Assembly: GCA_963995525.1 (NCBI GenBank)
Contig: OZ023214.1
Coordinates: 12,377,618-12,441,617, forward strand
Direction: 5' to 3'
DNA length: 64,000 nt
Origin: Escarpia spicata
Taxonomy: Eukaryota > Annelida > Polychaeta > Sabellida > Siboglinidae
Part shown: piece by piece, positions 41,301-53,300 of the stretch
Layout of the letters: each line of letters starts with the position of its first letter
Numbering within the stretch: position 1 is the first letter of the stretch
Notes under the pieces: generated by a model
Told to the model about the DNA's origin: nothing
Database searches by the model: none
Seen by the model: only the letters and a program-made list of their open reading frames with translations
Position numbers and translations under genes: made by a program

Positions 41301-44300
41301 CGAGTGAACTGGAGCAATGTAGAGTGAATGAACTTGTCCAAGGTACGATACAACAGTACAGGATTCAAACCATTGTTAACATTATATTCTACATGTTTTA
41401 CCAATTTGCCAAAAGGTGTACATGTTCAAAATGAAAACAAAAATGTACAAATGTTGGCCTTAAAGAAAACTATTCTTGTAAGTTTCCCAATTTAAATGCA
41501 ACGAACACATTATCCTGGCATTAAAGTTGTCTTAAATTATTTTATTTTTATGTATCTTACCGGGTCAAATTCAGGCATGTTATACTGAGCTGGCTTCTTG
41601 CCAAGGAAGTATTCTTCTGGTGTGTAGAAAGGAAGATTCAGATTCAAGGCAAACTGAAACAAAACCACCTAATAGACATGCCAAATTCTCAAACATGCAA
41701 CAATGAAAAAGCTCTTACATTTGCATAAAAAACACTGGCATCTGAATGTTTGAATCAAAAACATTTGCAATTGAATCAAGAAGATTTGCAATTTATGACA
41801 ACAATTGCAATACAGATGTTGTCTAGTTGTTCGGGTGTCTAACTCATGATTTACATAATTGTCTTGTATCTAAATGGGGGTCTAACTGTCCATCTACTCT
41901 TTCATACATACATATGACAAAGTCTCACTTGGCTGTAATGTTGGAGAGTGGGTGTATTAGTATTAGGTTCAAGTATCCTTTGATGTATTTATAAACCTGA
42001 ACCATGGCTCTAATACGTTGGCTAGTGAGATTCATCTTGTTACAGGTATCAATGACTGCAATCAGTGAAGTTCAAACAGCCTTTTAAAATCCTAATTTGT
42101 CTATACACAATCTCAAATATTAACTCCAATCTGCTCAGAGAAGCGATTTAATTTTGCAAAGCTGGAAGATAACCCAAAATATCTTGATTGACAGTCTAAC
42201 ATCTACACTATTGTGCCTCATTAATTATTTACTATTGCTAATTCACTACAAGAGAATAGTTGGGATGCCTCTCAACATCTGTCAAACCAAACAAATCCTC
42301 GCATTAGCCCAGAGCTTCACCAGAGCAGGACTGAGTGGACAAATGAAGTGTGGACAAGAAGGTGGGACGCCCCAAGAACAGGACTGAGTGGACAAATGAA
42401 GTGCGGACAAGAAGGTGGGACGCCCCAAGAACAGGACTGAGTGGACAAATGAAGTGCGGACAAGAAGGTGGGACGCCCCAAGAACAGGACTGAGTGGACA
42501 AATGAAGTGCGGACAAGAAGGTGGGACGCCCCAAGAACAGGACTGAGTGGACAAATGAAGTGCGGACAAGAAGGTGGGACGCCCCAAGAACAGGACTGAG
42601 TGGACAAATGAAGTGCGGACAAGAAGGTGGGACGCCCCAAGAACAGGACTGAGTGGACAAATGAAGTGCGGACAAGAAGGTGGGACGCCCCAAGAACAGG
42701 ACTGAGTGGACAAATGAAGTGCGGACAAGAAGGTGGGACGCCCCAAGAACAGGACTGAGTGGACAAATGAAGTGCGGACAAGAAGGTGGGACGCCCCAAG
42801 AACAGGACTGAGTGGACAAATGAAGTGCGGACAAGAAGGTGGGACGCCCCAAGAACAGGAATGAGTGGACAAATGAAGTGAGGACAAGAAGGTGGGACGC
42901 CCCAAGAACAGGACTGAGTGGACAAATGAAGTGCGGACAAGAAGGTGGGACGCCCCAAGAACAGGACTGAGTGGACAAATGAAGTGCGGACAAGAAGGTG
43001 GGACGCCCCAAGAACAGGACTGAGTGGACAAATGAAGTGCGGACAAGAAGGTGGGACGCCCCAAGAACAGGTTACGGCAGGTTCAAGCACAACACGAAGC
43101 AGATGGGGCTGGCACCATCACCAGTGAGTGTCCGCTACACAAACGTAACAGGGACCTTGTCAGACTGGATGAGGCAACATGCACCACGCTTCAGAATCTC
43201 CTGTGTGACTGACCCCCTTGAATCGTATGCAAGAAGACAACAAGGGAAAGTTCTGAACCACTGTAAGTGTAAATAGCTATCTGACAACAGAACTTAAGTA
43301 AGTAGCCTGGACAATGATGACAACATTAAACAGTACTGTGAATAAGGTTTCACTGAATAACCAGAAAGGTTATGTCACACCATAGAGCAAACACAATTAA
43401 ACACAATCCCCCTTCCAGCTGATGATCATTTCATGAGATTTATAAGAGAAAGTAATGTATAAAAATGCAGTACCAGTCTGTCGGAGCAAGAAAAATCTTT
43501 CTTCTTGCCTGGTGCCCAATCCTTCGGTCTCCCAGCTGCATCTGCAAAAAAAACATGTTTACATTGGGTTCACAGCAGGGGCAGAACTTCATCATATTTT
43601 TTAATAAACAGCAGGACCAGTAAAGACAAAAGTTTACTAGTATGCCTAGGGGTGTACTAGTTTTGAAAATAATCAAAGCTAGACAAATTTATACGGTTAC
43701 CATCAGCCATAATTTATTCAACAAATAATCATTATGGGAAATGGAACACAGCACTGTCAGTAGCCACACCGAGGTAATGTCACAGTCCATGCAGCTTACG
43801 TGTCAGAAACACTGGTGTCAGCATCTGACACACTGCTGTCACTGTCACTGTCATCACCCAGTGGTTGCGTGTGTGGTCTGCGGGCACCGCCACACTCCAC
43901 AGCTTGATGGCCTCAAGTGGGTCAAATGCCTCGATTGAGGGTGACCTCATCTGGACTAGTGCTTTATTAGCGTAGCCACTGCTTGCTGCACTGCACGATA
44001 AGCTGGCGCCATACCTGGGTGGACATCGTGCACAGTTTGTTGGCCAACTGCTCGCTTGTGTGCCTCGCTCAGGTCATGGGCACGAAGGGTGTCTGGCCGA
44101 AAATTGTCGGTCCACGTAATGAACGCATTCTTTCCGCAAATACCAGTCGTCTAATATCTTCAGCACAATGCACAGAACATCACCGACTGCTGATCGTTGT
44201 ACGACAGCCACGCGTATTCTGTCTCCCAATTTTTTTTTCCCATTAAATAGTGCTGCATGTCGCAGGATAACAACAAATCAAATAATAAAGCAAAACTAGT

Positions 44301-47300
44301 ATAAAACGAAACTGTAATAGCGATACGTAATATCAGTGACGCCAACAAAAATGTATTTCTTTTTCCGCGTGGTGGCGGCATGAAAGTTATGTTTTGATCG
44401 TACGGATGGTGGCGCCACGTGTTAGATTTGATTAGACATGCAGACTAGTTGGTTTGTGGCTTTACTAGTCCATGGAAATCTTTACTAGTGTACGGACTAG
44501 CAGACTAGTGGCTAGTTCCGGCTCTGCATAGAAATTAACATTCTTGCTCTGCTGCAACTGAAAACAGGCAACGGATGTGTATCAGAACATCTGGTGCTCC
44601 AGGCCTAGACGAATGCAATGCGCAGTCCAGGCTCAGTGCACTGTTTTAGTGTTTAGTGAACTTTTGTTGGTTCCTGATGACGATCCTTCGTTGTTACTAT
44701 GGCATTGGGGAAGCTTGCATAAGAAGTATGTGATTAATACAGCAACATTGTTGTTGCTGTATCACTCATGTTTTGGGGTGTTTTGTTAATAAAGTCGACA
44801 GAATAAACAATGCCCACCCCTCAAGTTTCATCCGCGCACATGTACATCCTACGTGCACACACAGACCCTCAATTAAACTTGCTTGACATGCGCGTGGCAT
44901 GACATTGTTGACTGAATCAAAACATCACATGTAGCTACTCCATGCTGTGTTAAAAAAAGTTGCAGCATCAAGAATACATTATAGCAGACCTGCCTACCTC
45001 AAAAACTTCCTGTCAGTAATCCGTCTTCCCATTTACTCTGATTTTCAGGAATATAGGCCTGCTGTCAGTAACAGTTCAGAACCGTGTCAGATATCGTCAG
45101 GAAAAGAACACCACTGTCAGTAATACTTTAATACTGTGACTATGATGATAGTTGTACCCAAAACGTAAAACTAATTGTCTCTAATAAACTGTGAGGTGTT
45201 CTGAAGCGTCCAGTTAACAAGGTAAGATATTCTTAACCAGCATTGGTGGAAATCAAACATGAAGAAGCGTAAATCTAATGTAAATGTGTCTATACACTAT
45301 TGGCATAGCTAATTTACAATGACTATAACTGTTTTACTGTGTTTTCAAGTCAAACTTTAAGCAACTGAAAAAACCTCAATAATTTTCAGTGACTGTTGTT
45401 CAGGTTTGAGCATTTTTCAAGATGTCATGAAAAAACCTCAAACCTAAAGTCCCATCTCACAACAGTCATTGCAGTAAAAATTCCTTTCCCAAAACCACCT
45501 TATTGCACAAAGGAGTATTCTAGCTAATGATTCTTGACAACTGCATGACCACACATACTGTTGTTACCTCAGAATAATTTTCAAGGATGCATGCCCCTCT
45601 ATCAAGATTTAACAAGATTGGCACCCAGAGAATTAACTCTAGGTGGCAGGTGGACAAGGAAGCCCTTTGGCTTATCGAGAGTCCGACCCTTTTATCTATG
45701 TGTATCCCACCCTTCTGAGGTATGTATTGATTTTATTTTTAAACATATTTACGCTATTAGCACCCACACAATCAGCAGATAATCTGTTCCATTCATTTAT
45801 AGTTCTTTGTGAAAATGAGAACTTTCTTATATCTCTTCTACACTGCTCCTTTGCTAATGTATCTTCATGTCTTCTATCCTTTCTTAACTGAGAAAAAAAT
45901 ATTTCTATCGATATTTTCATAACCATTCATTATTTTAAACACTTCTATCTGATCTCCTCTCAATCTTCTAGTCTCTAGTGTTGTTAAGCCACATTTTTTA
46001 GGCGTATTTTGTAACTAAGATCCCTCAGTTTTGGTATCATATTAGTTGCTCTCCTCAGTACTCTTTCTAGCATATCTATGTCCTTCCTGCAATATGGCCT
46101 CCACGCTTGAATACAATATTCTAAATGAGGCCTAACTATTGTTTTGTACAGCAGTATTATTAGCCCTTTTTCCTTATATGTTATGTTTCGCCTAATTAAT
46201 CCAAGGATTTGATTTCCCTTTGAAGCTGTAATTCCGCACTGCTTTGATACCTTCATATCAGCACTAATGGTTAACCCTAAGTCCTTTTCTTTTACAGTAG
46301 TACTTAGTACAGTACCCCCCATTGTGATTTCTACATCTTCGTTCCCATGTCCTGCGTGGAGGCATTTACATTTCCCAAAATTGAACAGCATTTGCCACTT
46401 TTCAGACCATTTGATCAACTTGTCAAGATCATCTTGTAAATGTTGTCTATCTCCATCACTTTTAATCCTTCTAAACACTTTTGTATCATCCGCAAATTTC
46501 AACACCTTGCTTGTTATTTCATCATCCAAATCGTTGATATATATTAAGAATAATATAGGTCCTAGTACTGATCCCTGTGGTACCCCACTCAATACCGATT
46601 TCCAGTTTGAAGCCTCCCCATCAACTACTACACGTTGTCTTCTGTCAATCAGCCATTTTTCTATCCACTTTATTATACCATTTCCTATGCCATGGGCCTT
46701 TAGTATAAGCAGTAATCTTTAATGTGGTACTTTGTCGAAAGCTTTTTGAAAATCTAAGTAGACGATATCTACTGGTGATCCCTCATCTACCCACTTAGTG
46801 ATGTCTTCCAAAAAACATAATATATTTGTTAAGCATGACCTCGGTTTAAAAAACCCATGTTGAGATGGGTTTATCAAGTTATGTTTAACAAGAAAATCCA
46901 CCATGTGATCTTTAATTAGTCTTTCTAATAATTTGCAAATCACTGATGTTAAACTCACTGGTCTATAGTTCTCTGACTTGTTTCTCGAACCTTTTTTAAA
47001 TAACGGTATAATGTTTGCCTCTTTTTATTCTAAAGGAACCACTCCCTCTTCTAATGACAAATTTAAAACTGTTGCAAGCAGTAAGCTAATTTGTTCTACA
47101 ATTTCCAATAGTAGTTTGGGCGGAATCCCATCCACTCCAGGTGATTTATTATCTTTCATAGCCCTTATTTTCTTAGCTACCATTTCCAGGGTTACAATTA
47201 ATTGTCCTAAATAATCTGAATCTGCCCCCTTGAACTTAGCCTCTGGTACTGGCAGTGAACTAATATCTTCCCTGGTAAACACTGAACTAAAGTACTCATT

Positions 47301-50300
47301 CAGGTCTTCTGCCATTAAGAATCCCTCTCATATTATATTTCCAGCATTATCTTCTAGAGGACCGACCTTATCTTGAACTTTCTGTTTACTTCGAACATAC
47401 GCATAAAAACTCTTGCTGTCATGTTTTATATTACTAGCTAATTGTTGTTCATAGCTTCTCTTTGAATTTCTAATTTCAGTTGTAGCTTGGTTAAGTGCTT
47501 CTTTATAATTGTTGTAGTCTTCATAATTTCCAGTACATCTATATGACTTCCACATCATTTGTTTATACTTAATTTTTCTAATGGGTTCTTTCGATAAGTG
47601 TTTCTTTTTGGACTGTTTCCCTTGTTTTTGAAGGGTACAAATTTATCAACTATGCACTTAATTTCACTCTTTAATATATTCCAGCATTCTGTTGCTGTCT
47701 TATTTTTCAGTGTGTTATTCCAGTCTATCTTTGCTAAATATTTCCTCATGTCCTTATACCTTCCTTTGTGGAAATTTCTCCTATACTGCTTTTTACTATT
47801 CCTTTCTGATTTTACTTTGATGGTAAAATGTATCTGGTTGTGATCGCTACTCCCCAGTGGCTCACATATCTTGACATTGTTAACTAATTCATTCTGTGAG
47901 GACAAAACTATGTCTAACACATTCTCACCCCTGATTGGTTCTAGCACATGTTGAGAAAGGAAAGTATCTTGAACTAAAACTAAAAACTTGTGGTCCTCAC
48001 TCCCCATACTCTGTAGAGATTTCCATTGTATATGCCCGTGGTTAAAATCCCCCATAATAATATAGTTCCGTTTGCTTACTTCCCTTATAGCGTTTTGTAT
48101 TTTTTCATTCTCTTCTATGCTTACGTTTGGACTTCGATAAAGTAACCCAACTGTTAACGTTGAGTTTCCTGTAACTATGTTACACCAAACAGCTTCTTCA
48201 CAATCTGCTTCTCTTTCTAATTTTATTTCATAAGCCTGGATAGATTCTTTAATATATAAAATAACTCCACCTCCCTTTCTTCCTATTCTATCTTTCCTAA
48301 ACATTACATATCCTGTCAGTCCCAATTCAGCATCTGATATATCGGTGGTGGTCCAGGATTCGGTTATACCTATTATGTGAGGGTCAATATCTTCTACCAT
48401 AATGTTTAGTTAATTTCTTGTTTACTATACTCCTTGCATTTAAACAAACACATTTATATCCAGCTTCAGACTTTTCTTAGCTGATTTATTTGTGCTGTCT
48501 TTATCTATGCCTCCAGTTTCAGGCTTTTCTGTGAGTCCCCTCTGCGAATCTAGTTTAAATAGATGCAACCTGTCCCACTGTCAACAGATCGCAGCATGTC
48601 CTCTGAGAAAACTGCTGCCCCCTTTCCACTAAGATGGAGGCCATCTCTCATGTACATATCTTCCCTCCCAACAAAGTATCCCCATAAATCTGTGAATCCC
48701 ACCCCCTCTTCTTCACACATCTGCTCAACTAGTGCATTGATCGCCATCCTCTTGCAGTTTCTATACGTTGCCCCCATTCCTCCCACTACTGGCAAAATTC
48801 CTGACAGAATTATCTGTTCAACTCTTGTTTTCTTTAGCTTCCTCACTAACTGTCTATACTTCTGTAGTATCCCAGTTGTTCCCTCCCTGTCAGCATTATT
48901 TGTTCCTACATGTACCAGCATAGACCCTCCCATGCCATGTCCCAATACCTTCTCTACCCTGTCAGTCACATGTTTAATCCTAGCCCCCGGTAGACAAACA
49001 ACGATGTCCTTCCCCTCGCTCAGTGTCTTGTTCATCTTTCTCATAATGGAGTCGCCCATAAACACCCTCTCTTTCCTCATTGCCCTCTCAACCACTGCCT
49101 TCGAGTAGCTCCTTCTTCGGTTTACATCTGTCTCGTTGTTGTCTTTTCCCTGTCGTCTTCTTTCCTTTCACATTCTCTTTCGATCCATTCTTTCCTGTCG
49201 CTTTTTCTCTTGTCACCTTTCCTCCTGTCAGCGTCCCTTTTATCGACTTCTCTTCTATCACATTTGCTCTCACTTCCTTTCGTCCCATCTAATTTTCTTC
49301 TCTTCTCTCCCATCCCATCTTCCCTCTCTCCTTCTCTAAGGTCACTTTCTCCCCTGTCACCTTCACGCCTGTCACGTTTTCTGTCGTCGATTTTCCAATT
49401 TCTTCCCCTCCAATCACCTTCCCTCCTCTCAATCTCCTTTCCTCAGTCTTCTTGCCACTGCTATTCTCCTTCAGTCTTGCAGTATTCTCACCTCTCTCCC
49501 TGTCGTCTCTCTCCATTCGACCTGTCTCCTTTCTAATTCCCATCTCCATTCCCTTCACAATATCTGTCAACCTAACTATCTCCTTCTGCAGACACTCCAC
49601 CTTCCAACATCCAATGCACTGAAAGGTGAATCCTTCCTCCATGGTTTCTGCCCATGATTTCCCACAGCCGGACAATGCAAAATCTACCCAGCTGTGGCAG
49701 TGATCGCACACCAAGTGTCGCTTTGCCTTGACTTGCCGCTTGCAAGGTGCCATATCCCTATCAGAATTTATTTAATATCTTAACTAACTTAGTCTTTATA
49801 AAGACTGTTTCCTGTGTACTACAGCACACTTTATGTTACAGATTTCAGTTACACAGCCGACTATTTATTATATCACGAACGCTAACATTAGCGGTAGTGA
49901 CCTAATTTAAATACAACCAATTACGTTACGTTAGGCTGCTTTATTTATTTATTTAGGTTACGCCGCCCGACTATCGCCCTTGCTTAATTTTAACAACAAT
50001 GTTACCTAATCAAAATATCTAGTAAGTACTGGCTTACACAGATATTATCTTATGTAAGTAGTTTGATGGTTGATACTTTATCTCCTATATATTCTACCAC
50101 ATAATCAGGTTTGTTAAATCTTGTTTACAACTTACCGAAGGCTAAGTTACCCTATTAGCACTCACTATACTATATAAGGTGTTCACAAATATTTTAACTA
50201 ACTAACTTTAAGCACAACTGCTACTCAATATATGTTTACTGCAACTTTATGAAGGATATTAAGGCAAGAATAATACTTATCAAATCAATCAGTAATTCCA

Positions 50301-53300
50301 CTTGTTTATCAACCTTTCTGCATCACTAATTTCTACGATCTATCTCCACCAAATATAGCCTCGAACTATCACACTAGAAATGTTGATTGTCATGGCACTG
50401 CACAAGCCAATGAGCCCACATTCCACATATCATGTACTATTCATTTAACTAATTAATACTCCAAATTTGGCTACGATATGTTCAGTACTAACAGAGATAT
50501 GGCCTATGGCCGTTTTCGAGTAGTGGCTACCCTTAACTAATGATTATAACAGTTTAACTTTGTAAAACATTACAAAATATTTTGAACCTACCCCCAACAT
50601 AGAAGCTTTCCTTCATGTCTATTTCCACTCCACCATTTTCCTATAACAACACAATGTCACATCAGGAGATAAAGAGGAGCACAAATATTATATTTCAAAT
50701 ATTGAGCGATTAAGAATATAAAATCTTGAAATATTTTCTGGAAACAATCTTTGTAGAACTCAACATGAACCAATGCCTTCCCCTGTTGACTCACCAGGCA
50801 AATGCATTGGTTTCAAAAGAAGCATTATTCAGCCACGCAGCAGGCAAAACTTCCCATATAATTTTGTAACAAACTATATTTTCCTATGTAACTGTGTGTG
50901 TTAGAGTGTGTGTACTACTAATAGCCCATTGAAAATCATGCTGTAACTGTGGCATGGTCACTGTTGTGAAATAAAGCTTTTACTACTACTAACAGCAAAG
51001 CTGTGAGTTTTTTGGACAGTAAAGACATATGAATGCAACAACATTTACATGCAAATTTAATTGATTCAAAACTTTAAACAAATACTTTGATGATACCATC
51101 ATATGAATATCATCATATTCTAACTACTAAATGAGAAGTATATACACTCAAAGAAAATAGTCACTGACACCAGACTTGGGGTTTAATTATAGGATACCAA
51201 TTCCTGCATAGCCTGCCAACTCACCTGGTCACGCAGGTGTATCCAACTTCCCACAGCAGGCTTCCTGTAAGGGCCGGACCGCACGGAGACAAACACCTGA
51301 CACAGAAGAATGAGTCTGCTCAAACAGTAGTATGTGATTCTAATACAAACATGTTCATGGAAATAATCACAGGGATGCTCCAACATTTGTAATTCTGGAA
51401 GTGATTTTCAAAAACTGCTACAGTTGTTAGAAATCACACTAGATGTTTTGTTTCTTTTTCTGGCAACAGACAAACTGTACAGACACAGCTATTTTATCTG
51501 AAGAATAAACGGTACATCATCCCCAGTGTCCAAACACAGCATATTAATAAATATTAATCTGTACTGATTATTTAATCACCAGGTTCACTTTTTGAGATCA
51601 ACCACATTTCGGCACTTACTTTCAAGTTACTTCAACGCTGATAGCACCAGTAATCAGGACCAGAATCAGAGCATCACAGCTAACCTACATTGTTTACAAA
51701 CAACAGTCATTTGTGCCAGATCATTTAAGTGAATGGCAAATGTTCATGCCCACTGACAGTACACAGCTTTTGAAACCAGACTTGGAATTATATGACATCA
51801 AGTCCAATTATAGTCCACTAATTCCACCTCACAAAAAACAAGCACTGCCAAATTGAAAGCCAAAGAATAACATCTACTTTTAGAGCAGCTTTATTCATCA
51901 TACTTCAGAAATAATCTGCCATTCTAAGTTTTAGTGTCCTTCATGTCTATTTCCACTCCATCATTTTCCTATAACAACACAATGACACATCAGGGGAATT
52001 TAAAGTTTTGCTTCTCAAGTGTTTGTTGCATCGTGTAACTACAAAAAGCAAGTAATTCTGGAATTGGAAGAGGCAGTTCAGCTGCAGTTACAATACACTT
52101 AAGATGAAGCCTGGCATCAAGTTCATGCTATCAAAGTAATTAAAACTGTATTATTGATATTATACACATATCGTAATTGGGGTCTAAATAAAACTTTCTT
52201 GTTCTTGTTCAGTAGTTGGTGTTTGTCAAGGTGGAAATAAATACGCCGTTCTAATACTGAGTATCGTTGTAGGCAATATCAGCTGACAAACAACAAGCAT
52301 AACAAGATTGCCATCCAGAAAATTAACTCTAGATGGCAGGTGGACACGGAAGCCTTTTGGCTTATCGAGAGTCCAATACTTTTTATCTACATGTATACCA
52401 CCCTTTTAAGGTATGTGTTGATTTTATTTTTAAACATGCTCACGCTACTAGCACCAACACAATCAGGAGATAATCTGTTCCATTCATTTACAGTCCTTTG
52501 TGAGAATGAGAACTTTCTTATATCTAATCTACACTGCTCCTTTACTAATGTAACTTCATGTCCTCTGGTCTTTCTATCTTTCATAAAAATGAAAAAATAT
52601 ATTTCTGTCAATATTTTCATAACCATTCAATATTTTAAAAACTTCTATCTGATCTCCTCTCAATCTCCTGGTCTCTAGTGTTGTTAAACCACGTTTTTTA
52701 GGCGTATTTCGTAACTAAGATCCCTCAGTTTTTGTATCATTTTAGTTGCTCTCCTCTGTACTCTTTCTAGCATATCTATGTCCTTCCTGCGATATGGCCT
52801 CCACGCTTGAATACAATATTCTAAATGAGGCCTAACTATTGTTTTGTACAGCGGTATTATTAGCTCTTTTTCCTTATACGTTATGTTTCGCCTAATTAAT
52901 CCAAGGATTTTATTTCCCTTTGAGGTGGCAATACCGCACTGCTCTGAAACCTTCATATCAGCACTAATGGTTAATCCTAAGTCCTTTTATTTTATAGTAG
53001 TACATCTTTGTTCCCATGTCCTGTGTGGAGGCATTTACATTTCCCCAAATTGAACAACATTTGCCATTTTTCAGACCATTTTATCAATCTGTCAAGATCA
53101 TCTTGTAAATGCTGACTATCTTCATCACGTTTAATTCTTCTAAACAATTTTGTATCATCCGCAAATTTCAACACCTTGCTTGTTATATCATCGTCCAAAT
53201 CGTTGATATATATTAAGAATAATATAGGTCCCAGTACTGATCCTTGTGGTACCCCACTCAAATCTTATTTCCAGTTTGAAGCCTCCCCATCAATTACTAC

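Larger units (their letters stand above)
45605..50365 (-). mobile_element. full-length CR1-type LINE, copy C (4,761 bp)
   Basis: Exact boundaries are given by a 6-bp target duplication CTATCA (45,599-45,604 and 50,366-50,371) inside a foldback element whose other copy (37 kb) shows the empty site. Order on the minus strand: about 610-bp 5' UTR, ORF1 (zinc-finger/PHD-like plus SGNH hydrolase), ORF2 (endonuclease plus reverse transcriptase), short 3' UTR and TCTTGTTAAA-type tail. Both ORFs carry frameshifts or stops, so it is inactive. It lies in PNKP intron 7, in the gene's sense orientation. Confidence 0.94.

Noticed and set aside
42282..43090. Minus-strand frames of 235-260 codons
   Set aside because: They are the translation of the 53-bp minisatellite in all three frames; no start context or domain, and they lie in a PNKP intron.
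46267..46722. 151-codon plus-strand frame (and similar ones at 1698, 2923, 47,598, 48,563, 49,080)
   Set aside because: Antisense shadows of LINE ORF1 and ORF2; they recur wherever the LINE is present.
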